A DNA stretch of 64,000 nucleotides, taken from the NCBI GenBank assembly GCA_963930645.1, contig OZ005661.1, positions 196,329,532-196,393,531 on the forward strand. Direction: 5' to 3'. A program made the position numbers and the translations under genes. The notes below the pieces were generated by a model. That model searched no databases. It was not told where the DNA came from and saw only the letters and a list, made by a program, of their open reading frames with translations. Positions 43,371 to 54,182 of this stretch are shown here, in pieces. The first letter of the stretch is position 1; each line of letters starts with the position of its first letter. The DNA is from Salticus scenicus. Lineage: Eukaryota; Arthropoda; Arachnida; Araneae; Salticidae.

Positions 43371-43991
43371 TTAAACCCAACAGTAATTTTTCCTGACCTC
43401 TGTTTGTATGTGGCTATAGCATTTGCCATCTCTCAGATCGACGATTGACTTGAGAACGACTATGCCCTGCTGTCTTCGAATTCTAGGATCTTCAAAGCCA
43501 GCAGTTTTTAGTTTAGGCCGTACCACGAAATCTATCTTCGGTGGAGGCTTCCAAGGGCGATAAACTGTTACTTTGGACGGGTCTTCTGAAATTGGAGATT
43601 TTGGTAACGGGCTTAATAGCGTTGGTACTTTAAAATACATCATCTCTGACATGGGTATTGAAATTTGAACTGGATCAGGTGTGGGAACTGGATCAGGCTT
43701 AGGTGTGGGAACTGGATCAGGCTTAGGTGCGGGAACTGGATCAGGCTTAGGTGCTGGTGCTGGTTTTTGAATGAGAACTGGAGCCGGTTTTTGAATGAGA
43801 GCCGGTTTAGGTGTGGGAGCTGGCTTAGGTTTGGGAATAATGGCTGGAGCTGGCATTTTCATAGAACGGTCATAATTACATATTAGCTCACAAGATATGC
43901 GAGGGGTGTTCAATACGTTCCATTGCGGTATTATGACACAGTCGCAATCAACTCGTTCGTCCGTCAGAGAGTCAAATGAAAGAGTGGCCAT
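43371..43991 (-). CDS. Pro/Lys-repeat protein (right copy)
   Basis: Protein identical to that of 32,389-33,009, with the same number of PKPDPVP units. It retains its TATAAATA/TTCATTCTG promoter (TATA at 44,039-44,046 on this strand) and 3' hairpin. Function unknown; the paralogue at 56,700 shows which parts are conserved. Confidence 0.8.
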   Translation of the reverse strand: MATLSFDSLTDERVDCDCVIIPQWNVLNTPRISCELICNYDRSMKMPAPAIIPKPKPAPTPKPALIQKPAPVLIQKPAPAPKPDPVPAPKPDPVPTPKPDPVPTPDPVQISIPMSEMMYFKVPTLLSPLPKSPISEDPSKVTVYRPWKPPPKIDFVVRPKLKTAGFEDPRIRRQQGIVVLKSIVDLRDGKCYSHIQTEVRKNYCWV

Positions 43992-44038
43992 TTCAAAAAG
44001 CAGAGGGTCAGAATGAATAAGCTGAGGCGAGAGGCCGG

Positions 44039-44046
44039 TATTTATA
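44039..44046 (-). promoter_or_regulatory. TATA box of the 43,991 gene
   Basis: TATAAATA, mirror of 32,334. Confidence 0.7.
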
Positions 44047-44218
44047 CTCTGGCGAGCGGATGCATGATATCTGATAAGGCTCGACCGGATGACCTTTTAG
44101 ATTATCGCTTAGAGAGGATGTCCTGTTGCTATCGGCGAGGGTTACATAATATCCTGCCATTAAACTTGAAACAACCGTTGCTGGCAAAGACTGAGATAGA
44201 CTGATGAAGTGGCACGTC

Positions 44219-44265
44219 AGCGATACTATATATAGAGACTGTAATCAACCAACCAACCAACCTTG

Positions 44266-44296
<31 letters not shown>

Positions 44297-44363
44297 TTTT
44301 TTTTTTTTTTTTTTTTCAAGGTTGGTTGGTTGGTTGATTACAGTCTCTATATATAGTATCGCT
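44219..44363. repeat. CCAACC palindrome (mirror of 32,007)
   Basis: Right-arm copy. Confidence 0.9.
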
Positions 44364-44834
44364 AACATGACTACACGCTCATTGTGTCTCGACATTTGCC
44401 AGCAACGGTCGTCTAGTCACTATGTCTCGTAATGGGTTTGCAGCAAGACTAGAGAGTTAGATTTTTCTATAAAAGCCTATGATCTATTCTGATTTCATGA
44501 AAACCTGCAATATCTTGTCATTTGTCAGACAAAAGTCTTGTTTTCAAAGCCAATATTGTATAAATTACGCTATTTTATCCTATTTTAAAGGAAGTGGGTC
44601 AGGAGCGAGTTTATGCATGACCGTACTGTAGAAGAAATAAATTCCACTCCCACCCACCCTAATAGATATACTATATATATATACTATATATAGACTGTAG
44701 CGCCATCTACAATGATTAGCTAAAGAAATATAGCTTTAGTAGCCAACTTAGAAATATAGCTTTAACGGCCAACTTAGAACTGTAGCAGCCAACTTAGAAA
44801 TATCTTTAGAAAAATAACTTTAAAAACCAACCAA
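44364..44834. repeat. conserved non-coding block (right)
   Basis: Mirror of 31,545-32,006; no ORF. Confidence 0.65.
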
Positions 44835-44903
44835 CAGAATGAATGTAGCTTGAGTACGGAGCCGCTATTTATACTAAATATAAATCAACTAATCAACCAA
44901 CCA

Positions 44904-44948
<45 letters not shown>

Positions 44949-45042
44949 TTTTTTTTTTTTTTTTTTTTTCAGATGGTTGGTTGATTAGTTGATTTATATT
45001 TAGTATAAATAGCGGCTCCGTACTCAAGCTACATTCATTCTG
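44835..45042. repeat. twin-promoter palindrome (mirror of 31,341)
   Basis: The A- and T-tracts are longer here than in the left copy, while the arms match. The rightward arm is the ligase promoter (TATAAATA 45,004-45,011). Confidence 0.9.
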
Positions 45043-45121
45043 TCTTCATACTCATTGAAATAGCTTATTAGATATTTTCTAGTCTGACCAGACAATACGT
45101 CCTGTTTCTAATTTATTTACG

Positions 45122-45964
45122 ATGGCTCTTATCAAGTACCACGAGATCACAAGCCAAATTTATTCGGGCATACCTTTAATAGCTACCGAAAAATTGGATG
45201 GCTCTAATATCGGTATTGGCTACGTGAAGAATACGTTCAGGATACAATCTAGAAACGTTGTGCTAGATGAAAAGACACGCCTTTTTAACTTGAACGCAAT
45301 CTTGGAACCGCTGTCGGAAAAGGTACGGCTTATCAAAGACATTTTACATGACAATTTTATCATTTATGGAGAAGTATTCGGAAGCCACATGAAGAGAATA
45401 ACCTATCGTGACTTTGAATCCGAAGCAGTATTCGGTAGCAAGACTGTCTTTTTTCGGGCCTTCGACATCTACCAACTGGATTCAGATACGTTTATGAAGT
45501 ATAGCGACGCCGTGAACATTTTCCAGCGAGTGAAGCTACCCCACGTACCCATCTTAGATTTAGATTACCAAACGATAGGGGATCTGTACGAAAAAGTTGA
45601 AACGTATCCCAGCGCTTATGCAGAGTGTCCGCTAGAAGGATTTGTCATGAAGGCCGACGCCGAAGAATCTCCACGCTCTAGGAACATTTTTAAGGTTAAG
45701 CGTAAGCAGTTCAACGAACAAGCTCTGAACAAGTACAAGATCAAAAATTATGTAAATTATAATAGATACCTATCTGCGTACTCCAAAATCGGCGAAGACT
45801 TTGAAAAAATCAAAGAAGAAATGGTGAGCGATTCGCTAAAAGATATAATTTCAGTCTATGAAAAGGACTGCAGCTATGACTTGGACTCGATTCGTAGAGA
45901 GATTGAAAACGAGGCGGATAAGCTTATAAAGAAGTTTTCTAGATCAAAGATGATAACTAAATAA
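45122..45964 (+). CDS. RNA ligase, Rnl2-like (right copy)
   Basis: Protein identical to that at 30,419-31,261, with K24 in the KLDGSN motif and motifs III, IIIa, IV and V intact. Both copies are expected to be active if expressed. The gene stops about 55 bases before an A/T-tract hairpin and has no GGGCCGAACG-type terminator. Confidence 0.9.
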   Translation: MALIKYHEITSQIYSGIPLIATEKLDGSNIGIGYVKNTFRIQSRNVVLDEKTRLFNLNAILEPLSEKVRLIKDILHDNFIIYGEVFGSHMKRITYRDFESEAVFGSKTVFFRAFDIYQLDSDTFMKYSDAVNIFQRVKLPHVPILDLDYQTIGDLYEKVETYPSAYAECPLEGFVMKADAEESPRSRNIFKVKRKQFNEQALNKYKIKNYVNYNRYLSAYSKIGEDFEKIKEEMVSDSLKDIISVYEKDCSYDLDSIRREIENEADKLIKKFSRSKMITK

Positions 45965-45994
45965 ACAACTAACTTGAAAAAAAAAATAAATAAC

Positions 45995-46014
45995 AATCAA
46001 CCAACCAACTGAGG

Positions 46015-46072
<58 letters not shown>

Positions 46073-46090
46073 ACATGCCACGCCCACTCA
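45995..46090. repeat. A/T-tract hairpin with CCACGCCCAC box
   Basis: Mirror of 30,307-30,395; CCACGCCCACTC follows directly as part of the next promoter. Confidence 0.85.
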
Positions 46091-46140
46091 TGGATATTCT
46101 ATACAAATAGTGGTTCCGTACTCAAGCTACCATCATTCTG
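46075..46140 (+). promoter_or_regulatory. promoter of the 46,173 gene, altered TATA
   Basis: GCCACGCCCACTC, then TATACAAATA near 46,099-46,110, then CATCATTCTG. The left arm has TATATAAATA at the matching place. The substitution (C at 46,104) weakens the TATA consensus. Confidence 0.7.
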
Positions 46141-46172
46141 TCCTCTGTTTATTGAAAGATCATAGCGCAATC

Positions 46173-46856
46173 ATGTATCTGAAAATTTGTTTTGATACCA
46201 AACCTGCACTCATCGCTGCTACTGTTGGTAGAGATGTTTATTTCATAGCCGTCGATGTTGGCAAATATCTAGGCTACGCGTCACCTTACAACTTTGCACA
46301 TCGATATTCCAACAAGGATCTGGCTAATCTATATCCCAATGCACAACGCTTGAACATGAGTTCCAGGCGCGTGTTTGATTTCAACGATATGCTTCAGGTA
46401 CTTGTGAAGACGCACCGAATGCCTATCGAGGAAATCTGCCGTATCCAGAAACTGTGGACCGATGGCCGGGTAACCTCTACGTATCCCAGCATTATACCGT
46501 TCAGCAGAAGGATGGCCTTTGAAATCACAGTTCGAAACGAAGGCGAGATGAATTTACAAGATTGGCTTAAAGGGTATTACGAATACTCGAGCGCAGTCTG
46601 CGAACAACATACGAATATCTACGCACCCCCGTCGGTAGAATCCAGGTATGGGGATACTGAAGAAGAGAAACCTAGCAACTTTTCCATGCGTGTGAGAGCT
46701 GAAGGTATATGGTCTGTCAAATCGGGCGACATGCTTCAAGAATTGACTGCTACGGTTAAGAGAAAGTTTGAGGAAATAGAAAAAGACTATGTAGTTGATG
46801 AAAAAGACAGAGCGTATGAGTTGACCGTCAAGCTGGCTCGTAGAGAGAGAGTTTAA
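46173..46856 (+). CDS. BRO-N-like protein D (right copy)
   Basis: Protein identical to 29,524-30,207 (227 residues from the ATG at 46173). BRO-N signature at residues 22-38 and MNLQDWL motif intact. Differs from the left copy only in its promoter, where the TATA box carries a substitution. Confidence 0.85.
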   Translation: MYLKICFDTKPALIAATVGRDVYFIAVDVGKYLGYASPYNFAHRYSNKDLANLYPNAQRLNMSSRRVFDFNDMLQVLVKTHRMPIEEICRIQKLWTDGRVTSTYPSIIPFSRRMAFEITVRNEGEMNLQDWLKGYYEYSSAVCEQHTNIYAPPSVESRYGDTEEEKPSNFSMRVRAEGIWSVKSGDMLQELTATVKRKFEEIEKDYVVDEKDRAYELTVKLARRERV

Positions 46857-46891
46857 TTATGTTAAACTACCAACTGTGAAAAAAAATGTTT

Positions 46892-46920
46892 GAGTCAATC
46901 AACCAATCAACCAACCTTTG

Positions 46921-46954
<34 letters not shown>

Positions 46955-47000
46955 TTTTTTTTTTTTTTTTTTTGAAGGTTGGTTGATTGATTGATTGACT
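46892..47000. repeat. CCAACC palindrome (mirror of 29,366)
   Basis: Right-arm copy, 35 bases beyond the stop of the 46,173 gene. Confidence 0.9.
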
Positions 47001-47449
47001 CTAGCTAGCCTATATATATCATGCTAAAGTAACAGTTTATCTAAATTTGCTGATGTACCACCACCTCTGTCAAAATTTTCAATTTTTTTTAAATTTGAAA
47101 AAAAACAACTGAAAAGTAATTAATTGCTTATTTCACTATGTATATGTAATAAGAATCACGATTCCACGATTAGTTTTCAAAAATATTTTTATTTTAAGAT
47201 TACGTTTCTAAAGTTGGTCAAATTTGCAAAATTTTCATTTTTTTTAAATTTGAAAAAAAACGACTGAAAGTAATTAAATTGCTTATTTTACTATGTATAT
47301 GTAATAAGAATCACGATTCCACGATTAGTTTTCAAAAATATTTTTATTTTAAGATTACGTTTCTAAAGTTGGTCGAATTTGCAATAGTCAACTCAAAGTC
47401 TAAATCTTCATTTTTGAAAATATACTTAATTCAATTAGTATAATCTGAA

Positions 47450-47690
47450 GACAGGATATTGCATAAGTCAGTTTCTACGAAAACAGGATGAGATAAGGCT
47501 TATTATAGATGTCGCGGAAACAGGATATTGCCAATCTGAAGACAGGATATTGCATAAGTCAGTTTCTACGAGAACAGGATGAGATAAGGCTTATTATAGA
47601 TGTCGCGGAAACAGGATATTGTATAACTCATTTGCTATGAAAACAGGATGCATTTTTATAGACGCAGATAAGCATTGCTGGACAATGATA
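47450..47690. promoter_or_regulatory. cluster of ATCCTGT motifs without gene (right)
   Basis: Mirror of 28,690-28,925. Confidence 0.5.
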
Positions 47691-47698
47691 ATGTATAT

Positions 47699-47751
47699 AC
47701 TTTAGCATAATATATATAGGCTAGCTAGAGGCAATCAATCAATCAACCAAC

Positions 47752-47793
<42 letters not shown>

Positions 47794-47867
47794 TTTTTTT
47801 TTTTTTTTTTTTTCAAGGTTGGTTGATTGATTGACTCTAGCTAGCCTATATATATCATGCTAAAGTA
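47699..47867. repeat. CCAACC palindrome (mirror of 28,502)
   Basis: Right-arm copy. Confidence 0.9.
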
Positions 47868-48598
47868 ACAGTTTATCTAAATTTGCTGATGTGCCACCAC
47901 CTCTGTCAAAATTTTCAATTTTTTTTAAATTTGAAAAAAAACGACTGAAAAGTAATTAAATTGCTTATTTTACTATGTATATGTAATAAGAATCACGATT
48001 CCACGATTAGTTTTCAAAAATATTTTTATTTTAAGATCACGTTTCTAAAGTTGGCCAAATTTGCAAAATTTTCAATTTTTTTTAAATTTGAAAAAAACGA
48101 CTGAAAAGTAATTAAATTGCTTATTTTACTATGTATATGTAATAAGAATCACGATTCCACGATTAGTTTTCAAAAATATTTTTATTTTAAGATCACGTTT
48201 CTAAAGTTGGTCAAATTTTCAATTTTTTTTTAAATTTGAAAAAAAAAACGACAGAAAAGTAATTAAATTGCTTATTTTACTATGTATATGTAATAAGAAT
48301 CACGATTCCACGATTAGTTTTCAAAAATATTTTTATTTTAAGATCACGTTTCTAAAGTTGGTCGAATTTGCAAAATTTTCATTTTTTTTTAAATTTGAAA
48401 AAAAACGACTGAAAAGTAATTAAATTGCTTATTTTACTATGTATATGTAATAAGAATCACGATTCCACGATTAGTTTTCAAAAATATTTTTATTTTAAGA
48501 TCACGTTTCTAAAGTTGGTTGAATTTGCAATAGTCAACTCAAAGTCTAAATCTTCATTTTTGAAAATATACTTAATTCAATTAGCATTATATATATAT

Positions 48599-48638
48599 AT
48601 ATCAACCAACCAACCTTGAAAAAAAAAAAAAAAAAAAA

Positions 48639-48669
<31 letters not shown>

Positions 48670-48706
48670 CAAGGTTGGTTGATTGATTGATTGACTCTAG
48701 CTAGCC
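48599..48706. repeat. CCAACC palindrome (mirror of 27,658)
   Basis: Right-arm copy; the A-run here ends AATATTTTT, a single T replacing A. Confidence 0.9.
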
Positions 48707-49328
48707 TATATATATATCATGCTAAAGTAACAGTTTATCTAAATTTGCTGATGTGTCATCACCTCTGTCAAAATTTTCAATTTTTTTTAAATTTGAAAAA
48801 AAAACGACTGAAAAGTAATTAAATTGCTTATTTTACTATGTATATGTAATAAGAATCACGATTCCACGATTAGTTTTCAAAAATATTTTTATTTTAAGAT
48901 CACGTTTCTAAAGTTGGTCAAATTTGCAAAATTTTCAATTTTTTTTAAATTTGAAAAAAAAACGACTGAAAAGTAATTAAATTGCTTATTTTACTATGTA
49001 TATGTAATAAGAATCACGATTCCACGATTAGTTTTCAAAAATATTTTTATTTTAAGATCACGTTTCTAAAGTTGGTCAAATTTGCAAAATTTTCAATTTT
49101 TTTTAAATTTGAAAATATACTTAATTCAATTAGCATTATAAATATATATCAACCAACCAACCTTAAAAAAATTGTAAAGTCTTAACTTAAACGTCTTAAT
49201 TATTTTTTTATGCTGATAACCTCTTCAATACTAGCTTAATAGATTTTTTTTATAAATACTTAAATTAAGTCCCCTTAGCATCAAAGTCTTAAATTAAACC
49301 CGTCCAATGTTGGCACTATATCTATCGC

Positions 49329-49400
49329 AAAAAAATGGGTCGAACGAGGTGTCAAAGACAGAAATTCTGCCATGAGACACCTCGTTCGACCCATTTTTTT
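49329..49400 (-). terminator. 3' hairpin of the 49,947 gene
   Basis: Mirror of 26,954-27,025. Confidence 0.8.
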
Positions 49401-49416
49401 ACTCTCATTTTAAAGA

Positions 49417-49947
49417 TTAACACAAGCTCTCTATGGGTTGCTCATTAGATGACCTCCTGATGGTCATCTTCAACGGTCCGGTCATTTGGGATTTGTATAA
49501 TTCATAATCCTCATATTCAAGTTTAAAAAATTTCCTCACCTGTAGTTGGTATGTGGCAAGGAAGTCTTCGAACTTGGTATGGGACCTTTCTACAAATCTA
49601 ACACCTATGGCTTTCTCGAAGCTGAGCTTCATGTTAGCCTGGTATTTCACCATGGCCGAACCATCGAACATCTTATCAAACTCCTGTCTGCCCATGAACC
49701 CTCCCAAATGATGTTTGGCTTCGCTAATGGAGAAGATTCTCGTCTTAGCGAGCCATTTGGGTAAATCGATTTTAGGGTCCATTACATCTCGGACGGTGAG
49801 GCCTGCATATCTCTCGGCAAAATGGAGATCTAGAGGATGCCTTGAGTAGATAGCCAGGTCCTCAGCCCGGACAAACAGGGTGCCATCAGAGGCCATTAAG
49901 CATTTAAAGGCAACGCCATAGGCATAATTTTTTACATGGAAAAACAT
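49417..49947 (-). CDS. BRO-N-like protein C (right copy)
   Basis: As 26,407-26,937 but with Q in place of H at residue 136 (CAG against CAT). The codon change shows that the two arms are not simply the same reads placed twice, unless it is a sequencing error. Promoter, hairpin and upstream repeats are retained. Confidence 0.8.
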   Translation of the reverse strand: MFFHVKNYAYGVAFKCLMASDGTLFVRAEDLAIYSRHPLDLHFAERYAGLTVRDVMDPKIDLPKWLAKTRIFSISEAKHHLGGFMGRQEFDKMFDGSAMVKYQANMKLSFEKAIGVRFVERSHTKFEDFLATYQLQVRKFFKLEYEDYELYKSQMTGPLKMTIRRSSNEQPIESLC

Positions 49948-50024
49948 GACTGACAGAGAGCTAATGAATCTAAGCAGCTAGTAGAGAGATCGACTAGCAA
50001 TTGAAGAGCTCTCGCTGGACACTC

Positions 50025-50034
50025 GTATATATAC
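50025..50034 (-). promoter_or_regulatory. TATA box of the 49,947 gene
   Basis: GTATATATAC, mirror of 26,321. Confidence 0.7.
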
Positions 50035-50049
50035 CCGGTCTTATCAATA

Positions 50050-50930
50050 GGATCTGATAGTAATTTTCTACGTTATCAAGAGGAAAGGCTTGCATAATAT
50101 CCTGTCTCTTGAGCAATTTTTATCGATCTGATTATAACCGGGCATCCTGAGGAAAGGCTTACATAATATCCTGTCAATACTTCTGGAAAAATCTTTTTAT
50201 AGAGATCTGATTATAACCGGGCTTCCTGAGGAAAGGCTTACATAATATCCTGTCAACACTTCTCGAAAACTCTTTTTATAGAGATCTGATTGTAATTTTA
50301 ACCGGGAGCCGCTTATCAAGCATCCTGAGGAAAGGCTTGCATAATATCCTGTCTCTCGAAAATCTTTTTATAGAGATTAGATTATAATGACTGGCTTGGC
50401 TACACTTAATCTTTAAAACTTTTAAATTTTACATATAAAATGTAAATTTTAAACGAAAAAAATTAAATTTTTAAATTCAGATCCCTTAAATTTAGCTATT
50501 GAGTCTGTATATTTTACCAAGTTTCATATTTATCTTATAGCTAAGCCATATCCCTTGAAAATTTAGAATTATAATGACTGCCACACTTAGTCTTTAGAAA
50601 TTTTAAATTTTACACGGTAAATTTTAAACGAAAAAATTAAAATTTTAAATTCAGATCCCTTAAATTTAGCTATCGAGTCTGTATATTTTACCAAGTTTCA
50701 TATTTATCTTATAGCTAAGCCATATCCCTTGAAAATTTAGAGATCAGAGTATAATGACCGCCACACTTAGTCTTTAAAAATTTTAAATTTTACAAGAAAA
50801 AAATGTGAATTTTAAATGAAAAAATTAAATTTTTAAATTCAGATCCCTTAAATTTAGCTATAGAGTATGCATATTTTATCAAAATTATCTTATAGCTAAG
50901 CCATATCCCTTGAAAATTACAAGTTCAAAT
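50050..50930 (-). repeat. upstream tandem repeats (right)
   Basis: Mirror of 25,437-26,300: four CAGGATATT-containing units and three ~177-bp units. Confidence 0.75.
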
Positions 50931-50963
50931 CGGTACGCATCCAATGTTGGCACTCTATCTATC

Positions 50964-51034
50964 GCAAAAAAATGGGCCGAGCGAAGCCTCAATGACTTAT
51001 GTCATGAGAGGCTTCGCTCGACCCATTTTTTTGC
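50964..51034 (-). terminator. 3' hairpin of the 51,594 gene
   Basis: Mirror of 25,320-25,390, including the U-G pair in the sense RNA. Confidence 0.8.
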
Positions 51035-51048
51035 ACCTCGTCCTGATC

Positions 51049-51594
51049 TTAAGACGAGGATTTATAGAAGTAGGGCTTGTTTCCCACCAAAACTTTTATT
51101 TTTCGGGGGAAATAGCCTAGCTCCAAGTCCCCATATCGTTCGCCAAACACATAGGTGTCCATGGGTACCGTTGCCAGGTACTCCTCCATGACATTCTTTA
51201 AGTCGGCCAAGAAACTCTCCATTGTGGCATTGGATGAGGTTATGGCTGCGAGCTTAACCTGGACAGGCCGCCTCAGGTTTAAGCTGCATTCGATGGGCGT
51301 AAGAATTTCAATCGGCCCCTGAAATAGGGAATCAAACTCTCCTGGATGCATATCCATCAATATTTTTGCATCCTCTAGTCCAAAGACGCATGTCTTGGCT
51401 AGAGACGGGGGTAGTTTCAAGCCCTCAGGAGCAATGTCCGTTACCGTTATATGGCACAAGTTCACCACTCTACTGGAGTTTTCATGCCCCATGTAATAGG
51501 CCACGTCTCGGCCTTTGATAAAAATTCGGTTGTCAAATGACAAAAAGCATGTCAATTTAACATTCAGTTCATCAGATAGAATTTGGAAGATCAT
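51049..51594 (-). CDS. BRO-N-like protein B (right copy)
   Basis: As 24,760-25,305 (181 residues) but with R for Q at residue 23, next to the BRO-N signature. Divergent from protein A over a shared promoter region. Confidence 0.85.
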   Translation of the reverse strand: MIFQILSDELNVKLTCFLSFDNRIFIKGRDVAYYMGHENSSRVVNLCHITVTDIAPEGLKLPPSLAKTCVFGLEDAKILMDMHPGEFDSLFQGPIEILTPIECSLNLRRPVQVKLAAITSSNATMESFLADLKNVMEEYLATVPMDTYVFGERYGDLELGYFPRKIKVLVGNKPYFYKSSS

Positions 51595-51653
51595 TTTGGA
51601 AAGTATCAAACAGTAAGCAGTAGCTCAGAATGAAATGTTTCGTCCAGCAGCCT

Positions 51654-51663
51654 GTATATATAC
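51654..51663 (-). promoter_or_regulatory. TATA box of the 51,594 gene
   Basis: GTATATATAC, mirror of 24,691. Confidence 0.7.
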
Positions 51664-51890
51664 TAGCAGTAATCTTTAGTTCTATCTAAATTCCAAGTAA
51701 ATATCTTATCTACATCCTGTGACGCACGTCCTGTGACGCACATCCTCATGCTATCGGATTAATTATATAAATAATTTTATCGCGTCCTGTTCTAGAAGGT
51801 TACGCGGACAGATTTTATCGCATCCTCAAAAAACAGCTGATACATCCTGTTTTCTTAGTAAAGCCTGATAAAACGAGGTCACGAATCGGG

Positions 51891-51899
51891 TATATATAC
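51891..51899 (+). promoter_or_regulatory. TATA box of the 51,949 gene
   Basis: TATATATAC, 50 bases before the ATG. ATCCTGT occurs repeatedly at about 51,714-51,850. Confidence 0.7.
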
Positions 51900-51948
51900 G
51901 AGCTGCCTCTAAGAGCCTGCATCATTTTGACTTCTATTGCCATAAGTC

Positions 51949-52488
51949 ATGCTATTCACTATTGAACATCCACAGCTTGACGCTAAAATCCTATTCGTAG
52001 TCTCTGCGGATGGACTTTTGTTCGTCAGGGCCTCTGATGTGGCCAAGCTGATGGGCCGATCTTACGTGAAAAAAACAACCAGGCTGAAGGTGTGCGATCT
52101 CGTTTACAGGAGGGTCAGGTTACCTATCTCTCTAGCCAATACCTGGGTGTATCCAGTCGACGAGATACATTTTGGAGATGCCCTGTCGTCGTTGGGATTC
52201 GAGGCCATGCTGACATCCTCTAAAATTCAGATTCTAGACCCCATAGTACCCACCTCATGCATCCATAAAGCCATCCGAATTCGGATCGTGAGGGACTCTG
52301 ACACATTCATAAATGAATTCTTAAAAGATTTCATAGAGAGAACCATGCTGTTCTTCGATGGGGACCACGATGACGACCCTCGCCTCCACGAAGATAGATT
52401 TGAGACTATTTCTTGGACAGACACCCCTCCGTCCAAAATCAAAGTCTTTGTGGGGGATCGATCTAGATGGTACAAACTGATGCCTTAA
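51949..52488 (+). CDS. BRO-N-like protein A (right copy)
   Basis: Protein identical to 23,866-24,405 (179 residues). The hairpin module (52,500-52,574) and promoter are retained. Last gene of the right arm; beyond it only an orphan promoter and AT-rich repeats remain before the arm ends. Confidence 0.85.
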   Translation: MLFTIEHPQLDAKILFVVSADGLLFVRASDVAKLMGRSYVKKTTRLKVCDLVYRRVRLPISLANTWVYPVDEIHFGDALSSLGFEAMLTSSKIQILDPIVPTSCIHKAIRIRIVRDSDTFINEFLKDFIERTMLFFDGDHDDDPRLHEDRFETISWTDTPPSKIKVFVGDRSRWYKLMP

Positions 52489-52499
52489 ATCTGGAGGGG

Positions 52500-52574
52500 G
52501 CAAAAAAATGGGCCGAACGAAGCGTCTCATGGCAGATTTCTGTCTTTGACGCTTCGTTCGGCCCATTTTTTTGC
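52500..52574 (+). terminator. 3' hairpin of the 51,949 gene
   Basis: Mirror of 23,780-23,854; followed by GCCAATATTGGATG. Confidence 0.8.
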
Positions 52575-52726
52575 GATAGATAGAGTGCCAATATTGGATG
52601 TTTATAAATTGAGACTTTGAATTAGAGAGAGATAATAATATTATTTTAATATTGAAACGATGCCTTTGAATCTGAGATAGCTAATGTCTTTGAGATAGAA
52701 ATATTGAATAAGAATTATTTTTTTAA

Positions 52727-52760
52727 ATCAACCAATCAACCAACCTTGTGAAAAAAAAAA

Positions 52761-52799
<39 letters not shown>

Positions 52800-52825
52800 G
52801 TTGGTTGATTGGTTGATTGACTTGG
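52727..52825. repeat. CCAACC palindrome (mirror of 23,521)
   Basis: Right-arm copy; A-run much shorter and T-run longer than in the left copy's plus-strand reading. Confidence 0.9.
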
Positions 52826-52826
52826 A

Positions 52827-52865
52827 TTCATTCTTTATAAATAGCCGTACTCATTCTGTCTGAAA
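52827..52865 (+). promoter_or_regulatory. orphan promoter, right copy
   Basis: TTTATAAATAGCCGTACTCATTCTGTCTG layout (in parts) as before the 54,366 and 60,921 genes, but no ORF follows. Confidence 0.5.
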
Positions 52866-53114
52866 TTTACAATATTGAATAAGGACATTTTTTAAATGAA
52901 TGCTGTACCAATATTGAATATATTTTTTTAACGATTCGATAAACAAATAATATATTTTTAACGATTCGATAAACAAATAATAAATATTTTATTATTAAAA
53001 ATAAAATATTTAAATAATAAATATTTTATTATTAAAATAAAATATTTAAATAATATATTTAAATTCTAAATATTTATTATTCAAACCGACAACTGAATCG
53101 AATCGTGAAAAATT

Positions 53115-53230
53115 CTGACGGGGTGGAGTTGCTCGAAGAATACTTCTGGCGACTGTCTGATAGACCTTTATATGCCGTAAAGAAGTAGGTTCACCCAGCT
53201 TTGCGGTACTTGGCATAGAAGCTGTAGTTT
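53115..53230 (+). repeat. GCTCGAA..TTGCGGTACTTGGCATAG repeat, copy 1
   Basis: GTTGCTCGAAGAATACTTCTGG.. (in parts) to TTTGCGGTACTTGGCATAG. Related copies at about 58,185-58,290, 58,310-58,420 and 59,860-59,950. The arm boundary at 53,156 falls inside this copy. Confidence 0.7.
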
Positions 53231-53965
53231 GAATAGACTACCCTCATAACTGTAATCTTTAACTCTTAATTGTAAAAATTTACATGCTTAAATTTCTAAT
53301 GTCTCGTTGCTGAGATTGACGGGAGTTTTAATAGACTGTAATCTTTAACTCTTAATTGTAAAAATTTACATGACTGCATGCTTAAATTTCTAATGTCTCG
53401 TTTCTAATGTCTCGTCAGCGACTTTGGCATAGGAGCTGTAGTTTGAATAGATCTTTAAATCTTAATTGTAAAAATTTACATGACTGCATGCTTAAATTTC
53501 TAATGTCTCGTGAGCGTTGCTGAGATTGACGGGCATAGGAGCTGTAGTTTGAATACCCTCGTAACTGTAATCTTTAAATCTTAATTGTAAAAATTTACAT
53601 GACTACAGGCTTAAATTTCTAATGTCTCGTTTCTAATGTCTCGTCAGCGACTTTGGTATAAGAGCTGTAGTCTGAATAGATTGTAATCTTTAAATCTTAA
53701 TTGTAAAAATTTACATGACTGCATGCTTAAATTTCTAATGTCTCGTTTCTAACGTCTCGTCAGCGAGATTGGCGGTACTTGGCATAGGTTTGAATAAATC
53801 TTAATTGTAAAAATTTACATGCTTACATTTTTAATGTCTAATCTGGCAGTACTTGGCATAGGTTTGAATAGACTGTAATCTTTAAATCTTAATTGTAAAA
53901 ATGTACATGACTGCATGCTTAAATTTTTAATGTCTCGTTTCTAATGTCTGACACAATATCTCGGA
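53225..53965 (+). repeat. tandem repeat of ~100-130 bp units
   Basis: About seven irregular units share AATCTTTAAATCTTAATTGT, AAAAATTTACATGACTGCAT, TTTCTAATGTCTCGT and GGCATAGGAGCTGTAGTTTG. Non-coding; unit lengths vary by internal loss. Confidence 0.8.
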
Positions 53966-54096
53966 TCAGGGGCATGCGATTCGGTCTTAGCTGAGAAAAG
54001 AATCGGGCTGGATTTAAAATAACGTGTAACTTGAAGATTATTTGAAAAAAAAACTAATTAGTACCAACTGAGAAATATAACATTAGAAACCAACCA

Positions 54097-54118
54097 TCAT
54101 ATCAACCAACCAACCAAC

Positions 54119-54182
<64 letters not shown>

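Larger units (their letters stand above)
47060..49120. repeat. dispersed ~155-bp repeat array (right)
   Basis: Mirror of 27,235-29,290, with small differences between individual units and between arms (for example GAAATCT at about 28,353 against GAAAACT in the mirror). Confidence 0.8.
39280..53156 (-). repeat. right arm of ~13.9-kb inverted repeat
   Basis: Reverse-complement copy of 23,187-37,098. Seven genes are repeated, five of them with identical protein sequence and two with one amino-acid change each. Confidence 0.95.
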
